The notes under the pieces are model-generated. The model was not told the DNA's origin, did not search any database, and worked only from the letters and a program-made list of their open reading frames with translations. This document shows positions 1-7,905 of a stretch of 25,699 bases of DNA, piece by piece (positions within the stretch are counted from its first letter, which is position 1; each line of letters opens with the position of its first letter). Both the position numbers and the translations under genes were made by a program. The DNA lies in the NCBI RefSeq assembly GCF_003344345.1, contig NZ_QPIP01000017.1, positions 1 to 25,699 on the forward strand, in the 5' to 3' direction. The stretch is from Wolbachia endosymbiont of Cylisticus convexus. GTDB lineage: Bacteria; Pseudomonadota; Alphaproteobacteria; Rickettsiales; Anaplasmataceae.

Positions 1-309
1 GTCTACCCAAATTGGGATTTTTTGCTCAAACAGCTCATTGATAACACTATACTTTGAGCTAACTTGCGATTCGTCGAGAATAACCATGACATCAACTCCA
101 CGCTTTTTAGCTTGAACCAAGGATTCAGCAATAGGCTTCGAGGTAAATTGGTATGCTTGAACCAACACAGATTTTTTAGCATAGTCTACAGAATCAATTA
201 TTAGGTTGGTGCAATTTTCTCCAGGCGTGAAGCAGACTGTGGCTTTTGGGCAGGAAACACATCCCGATAAAAGCGAACAAGTTAATAAAATCAATAAATA
301 CCTAACCAT
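1..309 (-). CDS. Phospholipase D family lipoprotein, N-terminal part (runs off left edge)
   Basis: Read on the minus strand, an open frame starts at the ATG at 309-307 and runs to the window edge (about 103 codons). It begins with a lipoprotein signal peptide: Met-Val-Arg, a leucine-rich hydrophobic core, then the lipobox LSGC at residues ~14-17. The mature part (IIDSVDYAKKSVLVQAYQF, then AKKRGVDVMVILDE) matches the first beta-alpha unit of Nuc-like phospholipase D proteins, where the N-terminal strand precedes the first HxK motif. The HKD catalytic motifs would lie beyond the edge, so activity cannot be judged. The protein is expected to be exported and lipid-anchored, acting on phospholipid or nucleic acid phosphodiesters. 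Its start codon overlaps that of the patatin gene on the other strand. PLD and patatin genes occur in WO eukaryotic association modules. The family call rests on the fold-like N-terminus only. Confidence 0.8.
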   Translation of the reverse strand, partial: MVRYLLILLTCSLLSGCVSCPKATVCFTPGENCTNLIIDSVDYAKKSVLVQAYQFTSKPIAESLVQAKKRGVDVMVILDESQVSSKYSVINELFEQKIPIWVD

Positions 310-1222
310 GGCAAAATACATCCTTTCAGTTGACGGAGGAGGCATAAGGGGCATAATACCAGCCATCATTCTAGCAGAAATAGAAAAAAGAACAAGAAAG
401 AGAGTAGCTGAAATCTTTGATCTAATGGCTGGTACTTCAACCGGTGGGATTGTTGTGGCAGGATTATGTAAAAAAGATAAACCTCAATATTCAGCCAATG
501 ATTTGGTTGAACTTTACCAAGAGTATGGACCATATATTTTTAAGTCTTCATTCTTTAGACGATCAATACTATCTTGGTTTAATTGTGCATAATACCCACA
601 CAAAAACATCGAATCGATATTAGAAAAATATTTTGGTGATGATACTCTACAAAACACTTTGAGTAATGTACTGCTTACCAGTTATGATATTCATAACAAC
701 CATCCTTTCTTTTTTAAGAGCTGGAAAGAAGATAGAAATTTTATCAAACTCAAAGATGCATTAAGAGCCACAACTGCAGCTCCAACATATTTTGCACCTA
801 AGTATCTTAAGGTCAACCAAAAAGAAATGGTACTGGTGGATGGCGGAGTATTTGCGAATAATCCAGCTGCTTGTGCATATGCAAACAGTAAAAAACTTTT
901 CCCTAATGAAGAGATTATTCTGGTATCAATCGGCACAGGTCGGCTATCTAATCGAATCAAGTACAGGAAATTAGGGAAAATAGCTTGGATAAAGCCCCTA
1001 TTAAATGTGATGTTTGCTTCGAGCCTTGATGTAGTGAATTATCAACTAGGTAACGTAATGGACGACAGATATATAAGAATACAATCACACCTGACAATAG
1101 CGTCGGCTGAGATGGATAATGTAACACCTAAAAATATTAAATGTCTTCAGCAAGAAGCAAATGCAATGATAGAGGACAACCAGGAAGTAATAGATAAATT
1201 TTTGAAATGCCAAGCAAACTAA
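308..1222 (+). pseudogene. Patatin-like phospholipase, interrupted by one in-frame ochre stop
   Basis: The frame from ATG 308 encodes a full-length patatin of about 304 residues if one stop is ignored. The TAA at 590-592 (codon 95) sits where the surrounding sequence reads FNCA-stop-YPHKNIE in unbroken frame; CAA (Gln) to TAA would be a single transition. The oxyanion-hole motif GGGIRG (residues 10-15) and nucleophile motif GTSTG (Ser44) lie before the stop. The partner aspartate in the DGG motif (Asp178, followed by VFANNP) lies after it. A Ser-Asp dyad hydrolase cannot form without readthrough, because neither half has both residues. Internal TTG/ATG restarts near 659-667 would make only an inactive C-terminal half. 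An upstream GTG at 206 extends the frame, but those 34 codons are antisense to the phospholipase D signal peptide, and ATG 308 directly precedes the family's normal N-terminus. Patatins act as phospholipase A2 or acyl hydrolases, often on host membranes. Confidence 0.9.
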
Positions 1223-1799
1223 AGAAATTATACCACAAAGCAAAGAAAGGTTTAAAAAACATAGTTTCGTCCGAAAAATATACTAATGGCCAAGAAGCTA
1301 AAACTTCAAACGATAAGCCAAAACCGCTACATGAGCAACCTCTAAAGATGATGGAGAAAACCTCTAAAGCAAAAAAAGATAAAAAAGGAATAAAAGAAAA
1401 AATAAAAAGCTTTAAAATAAAGAAAGCAAAACCCGTAAAAAAAGAGCTAAAAAAGGGCAATACGTTCAAAAAAGGCTTCAAAAAGCTAAAAGCAAAAGTA
1501 AAAAATTAAACCCAATAAAGGTTAAAAAAAATAAGATCATTGGAAGCAAAAAGTTAGCGCTTTTACTGACTTCTGGCACGATTGTGGCAATTTTGCCGAT
1601 GTTTAATTTGGCCCCTTTTCCAGCCTTAGCCATAACTTCGGCATGTGTTTTCAGTATTAATTTTATTGCAGTAAAAACGTTAAAGAAAGTTATCAAACAA
1701 TGCAAATTGGCTGCAAGACCCGAAGCTGAGCCAGAAAAACTAGAAGAGGTATCTGTTGAACAAGCGAAATCTAAGCAAATTTTCAGAGATGGCAAATAG
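1207..1799 (+). pseudogene. Lysine-rich protein with hydrophobic C-terminal half, broken by a one-base frameshift
   Basis: The ATG at 1207 overlaps the patatin 3' end by 16 bp, so the two were probably one operon. The first frame gives 100 residues, about 40% lysine, ending at TAA 1507-1509. The same protein plainly continues in the -1 frame, open from 1416: reading through the A6 tract at 1500-1505 gives KVKKLNPIKVKK, then a hydrophobic segment (LALLLTSGTIVAILPMFNL, then PALAITSACVFSINFIAV) and an acidic-polar tail ending at 1799. One more A in the tract would restore one ~197-residue product: a highly basic cytoplasmic domain followed by one or two membrane segments. I do not recognise a family. 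The tract forms an in-phase A-AAA-AAT, so slippage could in principle rescue the product, but decay is the simpler reading. Confidence 0.75.
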
Positions 1800-1879
1800 A
1801 TTTATTAAATAAACAATTACTTTTGCTTATATCTTAATATAATATCTCTGAGTACCCTGTTTTTAATCCAGAATTCAAG
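1800..1879. other. Convergent intergenic gap, 80 bp
   Basis: This short AT-rich gap separates the 3' end of the lysine-rich gene from the 3' end of the first HTH regulator. No hairpin with a U-tract is evident on either strand. Confidence 0.5.
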
Positions 1880-2815
1880 TCAATTCATTTTTGGACACTC
1901 ACCCAACTCATCAGCAGTTAGGCCAGATGCTCGCAAGATAATATCAACAGCAATACCTACCTTAACTAGATTTTTTGCAACCTTGGTCTTTTCTATTTTT
2001 TTTACTTTCTCTTTGCTATTCTTCATATCCCTAGATAAAAATTCTACTAATCCCTTCACTAATTCTTGCTCTTCAGTTTTTCTTAGTAAATTGAGTAGTT
2101 TATTCTCTTCATTATCTTCATTTGTTTTAGGCAGCAGAACTTTAATATTCACTGATAATGCATCTGATATTTCATATAATTTATCAAATAGTATGGCGGT
2201 ATACCCTCTTTCGTACTCATGTATTTCTTTGAGTGTTACACCAACTTTATCTGCCAAATCTTTTTGAGTATATCTTCTTATCAATCTCCATTCTCTTATT
2301 CTTTGTCCTATTCTGTAATATATACAATCAATGCAGACTTCTTTTCTTGTATCATTATATTCGTAAGTAGATAAGCCGGTTGCTTGGGAAATAATATCAG
2401 TAGAAACTCCTTCTTTAACTAGATTTTTTGCTATTTCCAACCTTGCCTCTTCTTGATTGATTTTTTCGCTAATATGAACAAACCTGACTAATGAAGGTAC
2501 TATTTTGCCTAATTTTTGATTCTCGTATATTTTCGTTAGATAGAGTATTTCCTCGTCTTCATAGCTGTCTTCCCTTACTATTACTGGTTCAGGTAATAAA
2601 TCTACAACGTCAACTGATGATACTCTTGCTATTATATATAGTACTTCAATTGGAATAGGAATATACCCATTTTCATAATTGGTTACTTCTTGATATGCTA
2701 ATCCGATTTTACTTGCCAACTCTGCTTGAGTACACCTTTGCATTAATCTACAATCTTCTATTTTTTCTCCTATTTTGCAGCTTATAGAACTAACATTGCT
2801 TACAGAAACAAACAT
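1880..2815 (-). CDS. Double-HTH (XRE-type) transcriptional regulator
   Basis: The protein is 311 residues from the ATG at 2815-2813, chosen because an AAGG Shine-Dalgarno lies just upstream. A longer version would start at TTG 2848 and overlap the upstream regulator. It is a tandem duplication of one ~150-residue unit. Each unit is an XRE/Cro-CI helix-turn-helix (residues ~14-76 and ~168-230; KIGEKIEDCRLMQRCTQAEL and RIGQRIREWRLIRRYTQKDL), an acidic linker, a helix rich in Glu/Lys, and a C-terminal motif of ~25 residues of the type AKNLVKxGxSxDIIxxAxGL. XRE proteins bind palindromic operators as dimers; a covalent tandem could span a full operator as a monomer. It lies head-to-tail behind a second such regulator, 25 bp away, so the two are probably co-transcribed. 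Double-HTH genes are a hallmark of WO prophage EAM regions. The operator and target genes are unknown. Confidence 0.9.
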   Translation of the reverse strand: MFVSVSNVSSISCKIGEKIEDCRLMQRCTQAELASKIGLAYQEVTNYENGYIPIPIEVLYIIARVSSVDVVDLLPEPVIVREDSYEDEEILYLTKIYENQKLGKIVPSLVRFVHISEKINQEEARLEIAKNLVKEGVSTDIISQATGLSTYEYNDTRKEVCIDCIYYRIGQRIREWRLIRRYTQKDLADKVGVTLKEIHEYERGYTAILFDKLYEISDALSVNIKVLLPKTNEDNEENKLLNLLRKTEEQELVKGLVEFLSRDMKNSKEKVKKIEKTKVAKNLVKVGIAVDIILRASGLTADELGECPKMN

Positions 2816-2840
2816 ATATACCTTACTTAGAAACAAATTT

Positions 2841-3737
2841 TCATGCAATTTGATCAGCGGATAAACCGATTATTTGCAAAATAATATCAATAGGAATTTC
2901 CCCTTTTACTAAATCCCTTGCAACTTTGATTCTTTCCGCTTTCCTCACTTTTTCTTCACAAATCCGTATGCCTTCAAACAAAGATTTTATTAGTGCATTA
3001 CGTAGTTCTTGGCTCTCAATTTCTTTGTATTCTTTAATCAAATCAGGTAGCTCATTTTCTACTCTACTACCTTCATCTATTAGTAGATCCGTAATATTAA
3101 TCGATAATGTTTCTGCCATTTCATATAATTTATCAAGTGGAACAGCAGTCCTTCCTTGTTCATAATTGCTTATTTCGTGACGTGTTGTACCCATTTTCTC
3201 TGCTAAATCCTTTTGAGTATACTCTCTCACTAGCCTCCATTCTTTTATCTTCTTTCCTATTTGGTAATAGATAGAATCCGTTTTTTCTTCAACACATTCA
3301 TCAGCAGAGAGACCAATTGTTTGTGAAACAACATCAATAGAAACTCCTGCTTTAACCAAACCCTTTGCAATTTTTACTTTCTCTGCTTTCCTACTACTTT
3401 TCTCACTAATTTGGACAAATTTGGTTAATAAACAAAACATTCTACGTAACTCCTGACCATTAATTTTTTTATATTCTCTTACTAGATCTAATATTTCCTC
3501 TCCCTCATCTTCAAGACAGCTTTTTGATATAGGAATAAGATCCGTAATACTGATTGATAGTGCCTTAGCTATAGCGTATAACCTTTCGATTGAAATTCTA
3601 CGGTTCCCTTTCTCATATTGCAGTATCACCCAATACTTTACACCAACTTTCTCCGCTAAATCCTTCTGAGTATAACCTCGCTCTAACCTCCAATTTTTTA
3701 CTTTTTGCCCTACTTCATAGTCTAGACTTCTTTCCAC
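2841..3737 (-). CDS. Double-HTH (XRE-type) transcriptional regulator
   Basis: The protein is 298 residues from a GTG at 3737-3735, with AAGG about 8 bases upstream. Two XRE helix-turn-helix domains lie at residues ~8-70 (GQKVKNWRLERGYTQKDLAE) and ~158-220 (GKKIKEWRLVREYTQKDLAE). Each is followed by an acidic linker, a segment like LxxEYKxIxxQELR, and the ~25-residue tail motif (residues ~123-147 and ~272-297). The two halves are clearly paralogous, and the gene is a paralogue of the downstream 311-residue regulator. It is first in a two-gene run on the minus strand. The role inferred from the family is DNA-binding control of prophage or module genes. No ligand or protease domain is visible, so regulation is probably by dosage or protein-protein contact. 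Confidence 0.92.
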   Translation of the reverse strand: MERSLDYEVGQKVKNWRLERGYTQKDLAEKVGVKYWVILQYEKGNRRISIERLYAIAKALSISITDLIPISKSCLEDEGEEILDLVREYKKINGQELRRMFCLLTKFVQISEKSSRKAEKVKIAKGLVKAGVSIDVVSQTIGLSADECVEEKTDSIYYQIGKKIKEWRLVREYTQKDLAEKMGTTRHEISNYEQGRTAVPLDKLYEMAETLSINITDLLIDEGSRVENELPDLIKEYKEIESQELRNALIKSLFEGIRICEEKVRKAERIKVARDLVKGEIPIDIILQIIGLSADQIA

Positions 3738-3783
3738 GAAAAGAACCTTACATATAATATTTTCTACTATAGCTCAATTTTGT

Positions 3784-3811
3784 TAAGGCTCCAGTAAACT
3801 CTGGAACCTTA
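3784..3811. repeat. Inverted repeat, 11-bp arms, between the 390-aa gene and the HTH pair
   Basis: TAAGGCTCCAG (3784-3794) faces CTGGAACCTTA (3801-3811) across a 6-base loop, with a single mismatched pair. It lies 31 bp past the stop of the 390-residue gene on the minus strand. It could be a weak terminator for that gene, but no U-tract follows on either strand. It could equally be an operator for the HTH genes starting at 3737. Confidence 0.5.
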
Positions 3812-3842
3812 AAATTAACTGTAAATGGAGAAAGAAGGTTGT

Positions 3843-5015
3843 TTAAAGCCCCATAAAAGCCTCTTTACTGCCTTCACGTATTTTGTCTGTCCATGAAAAC
3901 AATTTTTCACTTACCTCCTTCTGCTTTTCACTCCATATGCCACATCTAGTGAAATTACCTTTCTCTACTGCTTCTTGAAGTTTCACTCCCCCAAAAAGGC
4001 AGTTTTTTCCAATTTCTTCCCCTCTTTGTTGTAATTCAGCCCACATTTCCTTGTTTTCTACTCTCACTTGTACTTGATCATATTTTTTTATATCTTGGTA
4101 CAATATAATATTTAGCTTACCAATGCTCGTAGGAAATTCTAACATGACAGAGCTGCCATCTGACATATCGGTATAGTTTCTTATACCTCCCTTCTCACTT
4201 TTAATTTCAACTGCATCATTGCCAATTTTTAAAATATTACTTCCTAACTCTCTGTTTGCTTCCAGTATTTTGGCTACCTCTACCTTACTATCATCAGAAA
4301 ATTCTATATACGATGTTGTATTGTCTATCTCGATATCTATTAATTCTCCTTCTTGCACAGCACTTTCGCCAGCTTTTTCTAGTTCTTCTAGTTGCTTCTC
4401 TACCTGTGGCTGAACTTCTGGTTGTAGCTCATTACAGATTTCACCTATCAGTTTATTCTGCAGTAGAGTATCATGAAACTCTGCACCACTTAGCATTAAT
4501 TTACGTATTAGCTTTTTTCGATCACTTTTTTCTAATCTGTGAAAATGTGTACCTAATACTACATATTCTGCGAAGCTCCATTCGCCATCATTACATGCAT
4601 TTAGCCTTGCTCCAGCAGCTAGTGCTTCGTCTACAGCCTTGTGCAGTTCACTTGGACTTTTTGCTCTTACTACAGCACTTTTAAACCAGCTCAACTTTTC
4701 TGTATTTGGCTTTATTTTTTTTAAAGCTGAAGTAAACGGATTTAAATCTTCTGCTTGATCGCTTACAGGTTTTGTGCCATATATGTAATCAAGTCCCTTT
4801 CCGTAGTTGATTTGAACGTCTCTATTAGGGGAGGGCACTTCTCCAACCTTTTTAGCCTTATTAATTTTGCTTACAAAAGTGGACTGCTGGTTAGCACGCC
4901 CAATTCCTATAATAGCATTTAGCATCTCACCTTTTGATAATTTATCAAGATCAACGTTTAACTCGTAGATGCCTCCTTCCTTATCACCAAAAGGTACGAT
5001 TATTTTATTACTCAT
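3843..5015 (-). CDS. Hypothetical protein, 390 aa, of the HTH-RadC cluster
   Basis: I do not recognise a family. The start is firm: ATG at 5015 with GGAGGT 7 bases upstream, a TATAAT/TTGCAA promoter and an operator-like palindrome. The N-terminus is compact (KIIVPFGDKEGGIYELNVDL) and reads like a small beta-hairpin domain. Residues ~115-195 are helical, with an ankyrin-like cadence (ELHKAVDEALAAGARLNA). A Gln/Glu-rich probable coiled coil follows at ~200-225, then a beta-rich C-terminal half. No signal peptide or membrane segment is visible, so it is probably cytoplasmic. It lies between RadC and the double-HTH pair, all on one strand. From memory, a similar order of HTH genes, a hypothetical and RadC lies next to cif in other Wolbachia WO modules, so it is probably a conserved module protein. 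Confidence 0.8.
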   Translation of the reverse strand: MSNKIIVPFGDKEGGIYELNVDLDKLSKGEMLNAIIGIGRANQQSTFVSKINKAKKVGEVPSPNRDVQINYGKGLDYIYGTKPVSDQAEDLNPFTSALKKIKPNTEKLSWFKSAVVRAKSPSELHKAVDEALAAGARLNACNDGEWSFAEYVVLGTHFHRLEKSDRKKLIRKLMLSGAEFHDTLLQNKLIGEICNELQPEVQPQVEKQLEELEKAGESAVQEGELIDIEIDNTTSYIEFSDDSKVEVAKILEANRELGSNILKIGNDAVEIKSEKGGIRNYTDMSDGSSVMLEFPTSIGKLNIILYQDIKKYDQVQVRVENKEMWAELQQRGEEIGKNCLFGGVKLQEAVEKGNFTRCGIWSEKQKEVSEKLFSWTDKIREGSKEAFMGL

Positions 5016-5106
5016 ACAATTACCTCCACTATTAAAAATACTTTTTAAGTGTACAATTGTTATACACTCTATTACTCATTATAAATTATAGTGAGTGGAT
5101 TTGCAA
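5016..5106 (-). promoter_or_regulatory. Promoter, operator-like palindrome and strong RBS of the 390-aa gene
   Basis: On the minus strand, -35 TTGCAA (5106-5101), a 17-base spacer and a perfect -10 TATAAT (5083-5078) form a good sigma-70-type promoter. Downstream, at about the transcription start, lies AGTGTA-N9-TACACT (5068-5048), a perfect 6-bp-arm palindrome of the size XRE repressors use. A GGAGGT ribosome site lies 7 bases before ATG 5015. A related string, GTGTATAATTGT, occurs at about 6949-6960 in front of the Rpn gene. Confidence 0.6.
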
Positions 5107-5151
5107 ATATTTTCTACTAAATCAGTTTAGAAACTAAATTCTTTCTTTCTG

Positions 5152-5808
5152 CTATAGCAATCCGTTTTCTCTAAAGCTAAAATAGCCCCCACTTGTGATA
5201 ATAATATGATCAAATAATCTAACGCTTATAGTACTACATGCTGCTGCTAAGCTCTTTGTTACTGCTTGATCTTCTTCTGACGGCTCTAAGCTTCCTCCAG
5301 GATGGTTATGTGACATTATTATTAATGCTGCATTTTTTATTAATGCCTTTCTTGTAATTTCCTTTATGTATACTGGTGCTTTTTCCATTTCACCAATATA
5401 GGATTCTTCTCCAATTAGTTGACGCCTTTTATTCAAGTACAGTATTTTTACACATTCCCTCTCTGCATGACCTATACTTACGTTCAAGTATTCTACTAGC
5501 CCTTGTAAGTCCATTATTGGTTCACTCTTAAGCTTTTCTCTCAGTACCCTTTCTAGCGTTTCCTTAACGCACATAATCATTGCTACTGCAGAATCAGTTA
5601 CTCCTTCTATAACTTTCAGATCATCCATTTCTCGACCTAAAATTCTTCCTACTTCCGTATAGCTATTCACCAGATTTTTAGCAATTTCTTGAGCCTGTGG
5701 TCTTTCATGTACTGCACTTAGAAACGTTTCCATTATTTCACGATCAAGTAGTGCTTTTCCTTTGCTTTCTAATATTCTGAATTCGATTTCTTCTTTACTT
5801 TTATTCAT
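5152..5808 (-). CDS. radC: RadC-like JAB/JAMM domain protein
   Basis: The protein is 218 residues, with ATG at 5808 preceded by AAGGG. The C-terminal half is the RadC JAMM domain: SHNHPGGSLEPSEED at residues 166-180 supplies the HxH...D metal ligands (His167, His169, Asp180). The N-terminal ~70 residues are helical but lack a clear helix-hairpin-helix. The length is close to ordinary RadC (~220). Despite the name, RadC proteins have no confirmed recombinational-repair role. The fold resembles Zn-dependent isopeptidases, and phage or island copies are common. It sits in the minus-strand regulatory cluster, upstream of the 390-residue gene but separated from it by that gene's promoter. Confidence 0.93.
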   Translation of the reverse strand: MNKSKEEIEFRILESKGKALLDREIMETFLSAVHERPQAQEIAKNLVNSYTEVGRILGREMDDLKVIEGVTDSAVAMIMCVKETLERVLREKLKSEPIMDLQGLVEYLNVSIGHAERECVKILYLNKRRQLIGEESYIGEMEKAPVYIKEITRKALIKNAALIIMSHNHPGGSLEPSEEDQAVTKSLAAACSTISVRLFDHIIITSGGYFSFRENGLL

Positions 5809-5995
5809 ATAATTTACCCTTCACTAACAACAAACTTTTTTTTAATATTTACTGCTGCTTTTTATCAGCATTGGCATAGAGCCATAGCTTCCGAGTGAAG
5901 TCAAATCAATTTTTCAATCTTTTTTACTTATTTTTTCATGAATAGGCAAAGATATTAATACATATTTATTTTCAAGTTATGTAAAAAGGTTGTTA

Positions 5996-6871
5996 TTAAT
6001 CAATTATTTTAGAAATAACATCAGTAGAAAAACCTAACTGAAGTAAATTATTTGCAACTTTCATTTCCTCTGTTTTGTAAATCTTTTCTTTGTAAATTTG
6101 CTTTCTTTGCAAGAAAAATTCTACCCATATATTTAGCTCATCTCGTGATTCTTGATTGTCAATTTTTCTATATTCTCTTGCCAAACTTAATAATTCATTT
6201 TCTGCTTCGCAATCATTTTCTTTGTATTCCTTTATCAGATCTTCAACATCCACTTCTTGCTATCTCCCACAACCTTTCACTTAAAAGAGTAACGCTACCT
6301 TGCTCATAATGATGTATTTGCGAGGATCCCACATTAAGCTTTTTTGCTAACTCTTCTTGTGTATATTCTCTGATTATTCTCCACTTCTTGATCTCTTGTC
6401 CTCCGTTTGGCTCGTATCTCTCTTTATCAGCATATTCTTCAATTGATAAGCCCGTTGCTTGATAGATAACCTCAGTATCAAACCCTGCCTTAACTAGATT
6501 CTTTGCAATTCTTATTCTTGCTGCTTTTATATTACTTTCTTCCTCAGCTCGGACAGATTTGGTTAATGCATAAATTGCTTTGTGTCCTCCTGTTTTTTCT
6601 ATGAAATTATACATTTCCTGGGTCTTGGCTTTGTCGAAGCAACTATCTTCTTTTAGTACTTTTCGTCTTGGAAAGAGATTTCTAATAGGAACTGATAATG
6701 CATCTGCTAATATTTTTAATTTCTCAATTGGAATGCCACATGCTCCTTGCTTAGCAGCGTATGATAGTTTATGCCTGTTTTGCCTACTAAATCTTTCAGA
6801 GTATATTTTCTTTTTAACCTCCAGCTCCTTACTTTTTGCGCTATTTGGTACCTTATCGAGATATTTACCAT
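5996..6871 (-). pseudogene. Third double-HTH regulator, frameshifted twice
   Basis: Three frames together rebuild one double-HTH protein. It starts at ATG 6871 (MVNISIRYQIAQKVRSW) and reads the first HTH up to about INYHTLLS. It then jumps frame at about 6745-6755 into KQGACGIPIEKLKILADALS and continues through the linker, the tail motif (AKNLVKAGFDTEVIYQATGL) and the second HTH. It jumps again at about 6247-6255, where WEIAR meets VDVEDLIKEYKE, and ends at TAA 5998-5996. Compared with its intact paralogues, the second break has lost several bases where the helix-4 residues (ALS-type) should be, and the first lies in the recognition part of HTH 1. Neither long fragment has two intact DNA-binding domains. 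It is divergent from the Rpn gene. Confidence 0.85.
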
Positions 6872-6984
6872 AAATATTATACAAGTTAATACTACCAAAT
6901 AAAGATATACAAAATGTTTGCATTTTAGTTGAATATTTCTTCACAATTGTGTATAATTGTTAATGCTTTTTAGGTTGATCTCTT

Positions 6985-7896
6985 ATGGCTCTTTCGAAGT
7001 TTCTCGATCCCAAGAATGATATATCGTTCAAGCGCATCTTCGGTACTGAAAAAAATAAAGATATTCTTATTCACTTCCTTAATGATATTCTCGGCTTTTC
7101 CGGAAAAAATGCAATACAGGATATAGAGTTCTTAAGTACTATTCAAGACCCTGATATTGCTTCTAAAAAACAAAGCATTGTTGATGTTCTTTGTAGAGAT
7201 GAAAATGGGCTGCAAGTCATAGTTGAAATGCAGGTCGCTAAAACTAAAGGCTTTGAGAAACGTGCCCAATATTATGCTGCTAAAGCTTACTCAAGACAGG
7301 CTGATAAAGGTGATCAATACCATGACCTTAAGGAAATTATCTTTATTGCTATAGCAGATTGTATTTTATTTCCTGATAAATCTGAGTACAAATCAAAGCA
7401 TACTATTCGGGATGAAGATACTAATGAGCATGATCTAAAAGATTTTTACTTTATATTTATTGAGTTGCCTAAATTTCCAAAAACAAAAGAAGATCAGCTT
7501 TCAAGTATAGTTGAAAAATGGGTCTACTTCTTTAGATATGCAGACGAAACTAGTGAAGAAGAGCTAGAGAGAATAATAGGAAGTGATCTAATAATTAAAA
7601 GAGCATATGAAGAACTAAATAGGTTCAATTGGTCAGAAAAAGAATTTATAGCCTATGAACAAGAGATCAAGCGTATTCGTGATGAACAGGCTGTCCTTGC
7701 TCAAAAACTCGATGATGCTACTCACAAAGGTAGACTAGAAGGCATCCAAATCGGCCATGAAAAAGGCAGAAAAGAAAGAGAAATTGAAGTGGCTAAAAAC
7801 CTACTTAAGGCTGGCATTTCTATTGACATCATATCACAAACTACAGGTCTTCCTCCTGATGAGATCAAGCAGTTACAGGCAGAAAAGACCATATAG
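6985..7896 (+). CDS. Rpn family PD-(D/E)XK nuclease/putative transposase
   Basis: The protein is 303 residues from ATG 6985. The N-terminal signature (FLDPKNDISFKRIFGTEKNK) and the nuclease core with Asp67, Glu81-x-Gln83 (VEMQ) and Gln95 match the Rpn/PDDEXK_2 family, long annotated as transposase. In E. coli, Rpn proteins promote RecA-independent recombination through DNA cleavage. Residues ~220-260 form a charged helix leading to a GxxEGxxxGxxxG-like stretch, then a C-terminal mini-HTH-like tail (AKNLLKAGISIDIISQTTGL, residues 270-289). That tail is almost the same as the one repeated in the HTH regulators nearby. The gene is complete and convergent with cifB, only 9 bp between stop codons. 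It could be a mobile-element remnant or an active nuclease. Confidence 0.92.
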   Translation: MALSKFLDPKNDISFKRIFGTEKNKDILIHFLNDILGFSGKNAIQDIEFLSTIQDPDIASKKQSIVDVLCRDENGLQVIVEMQVAKTKGFEKRAQYYAAKAYSRQADKGDQYHDLKEIIFIAIADCILFPDKSEYKSKHTIRDEDTNEHDLKDFYFIFIELPKFPKTKEDQLSSIVEKWVYFFRYADETSEEELERIIGSDLIIKRAYEELNRFNWSEKEFIAYEQEIKRIRDEQAVLAQKLDDATHKGRLEGIQIGHEKGRKEREIEVAKNLLKAGISIDIISQTTGLPPDEIKQLQAEKTI

Positions 7897-7905
7897 TTCC
7901 TTGAT

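Noticed and set aside
206..307. N-terminal extension of the patatin from GTG 206
   Set aside because: The extra codons are antisense to the phospholipase D signal peptide and do not resemble a patatin; ATG 308 precedes the conserved N-terminus.
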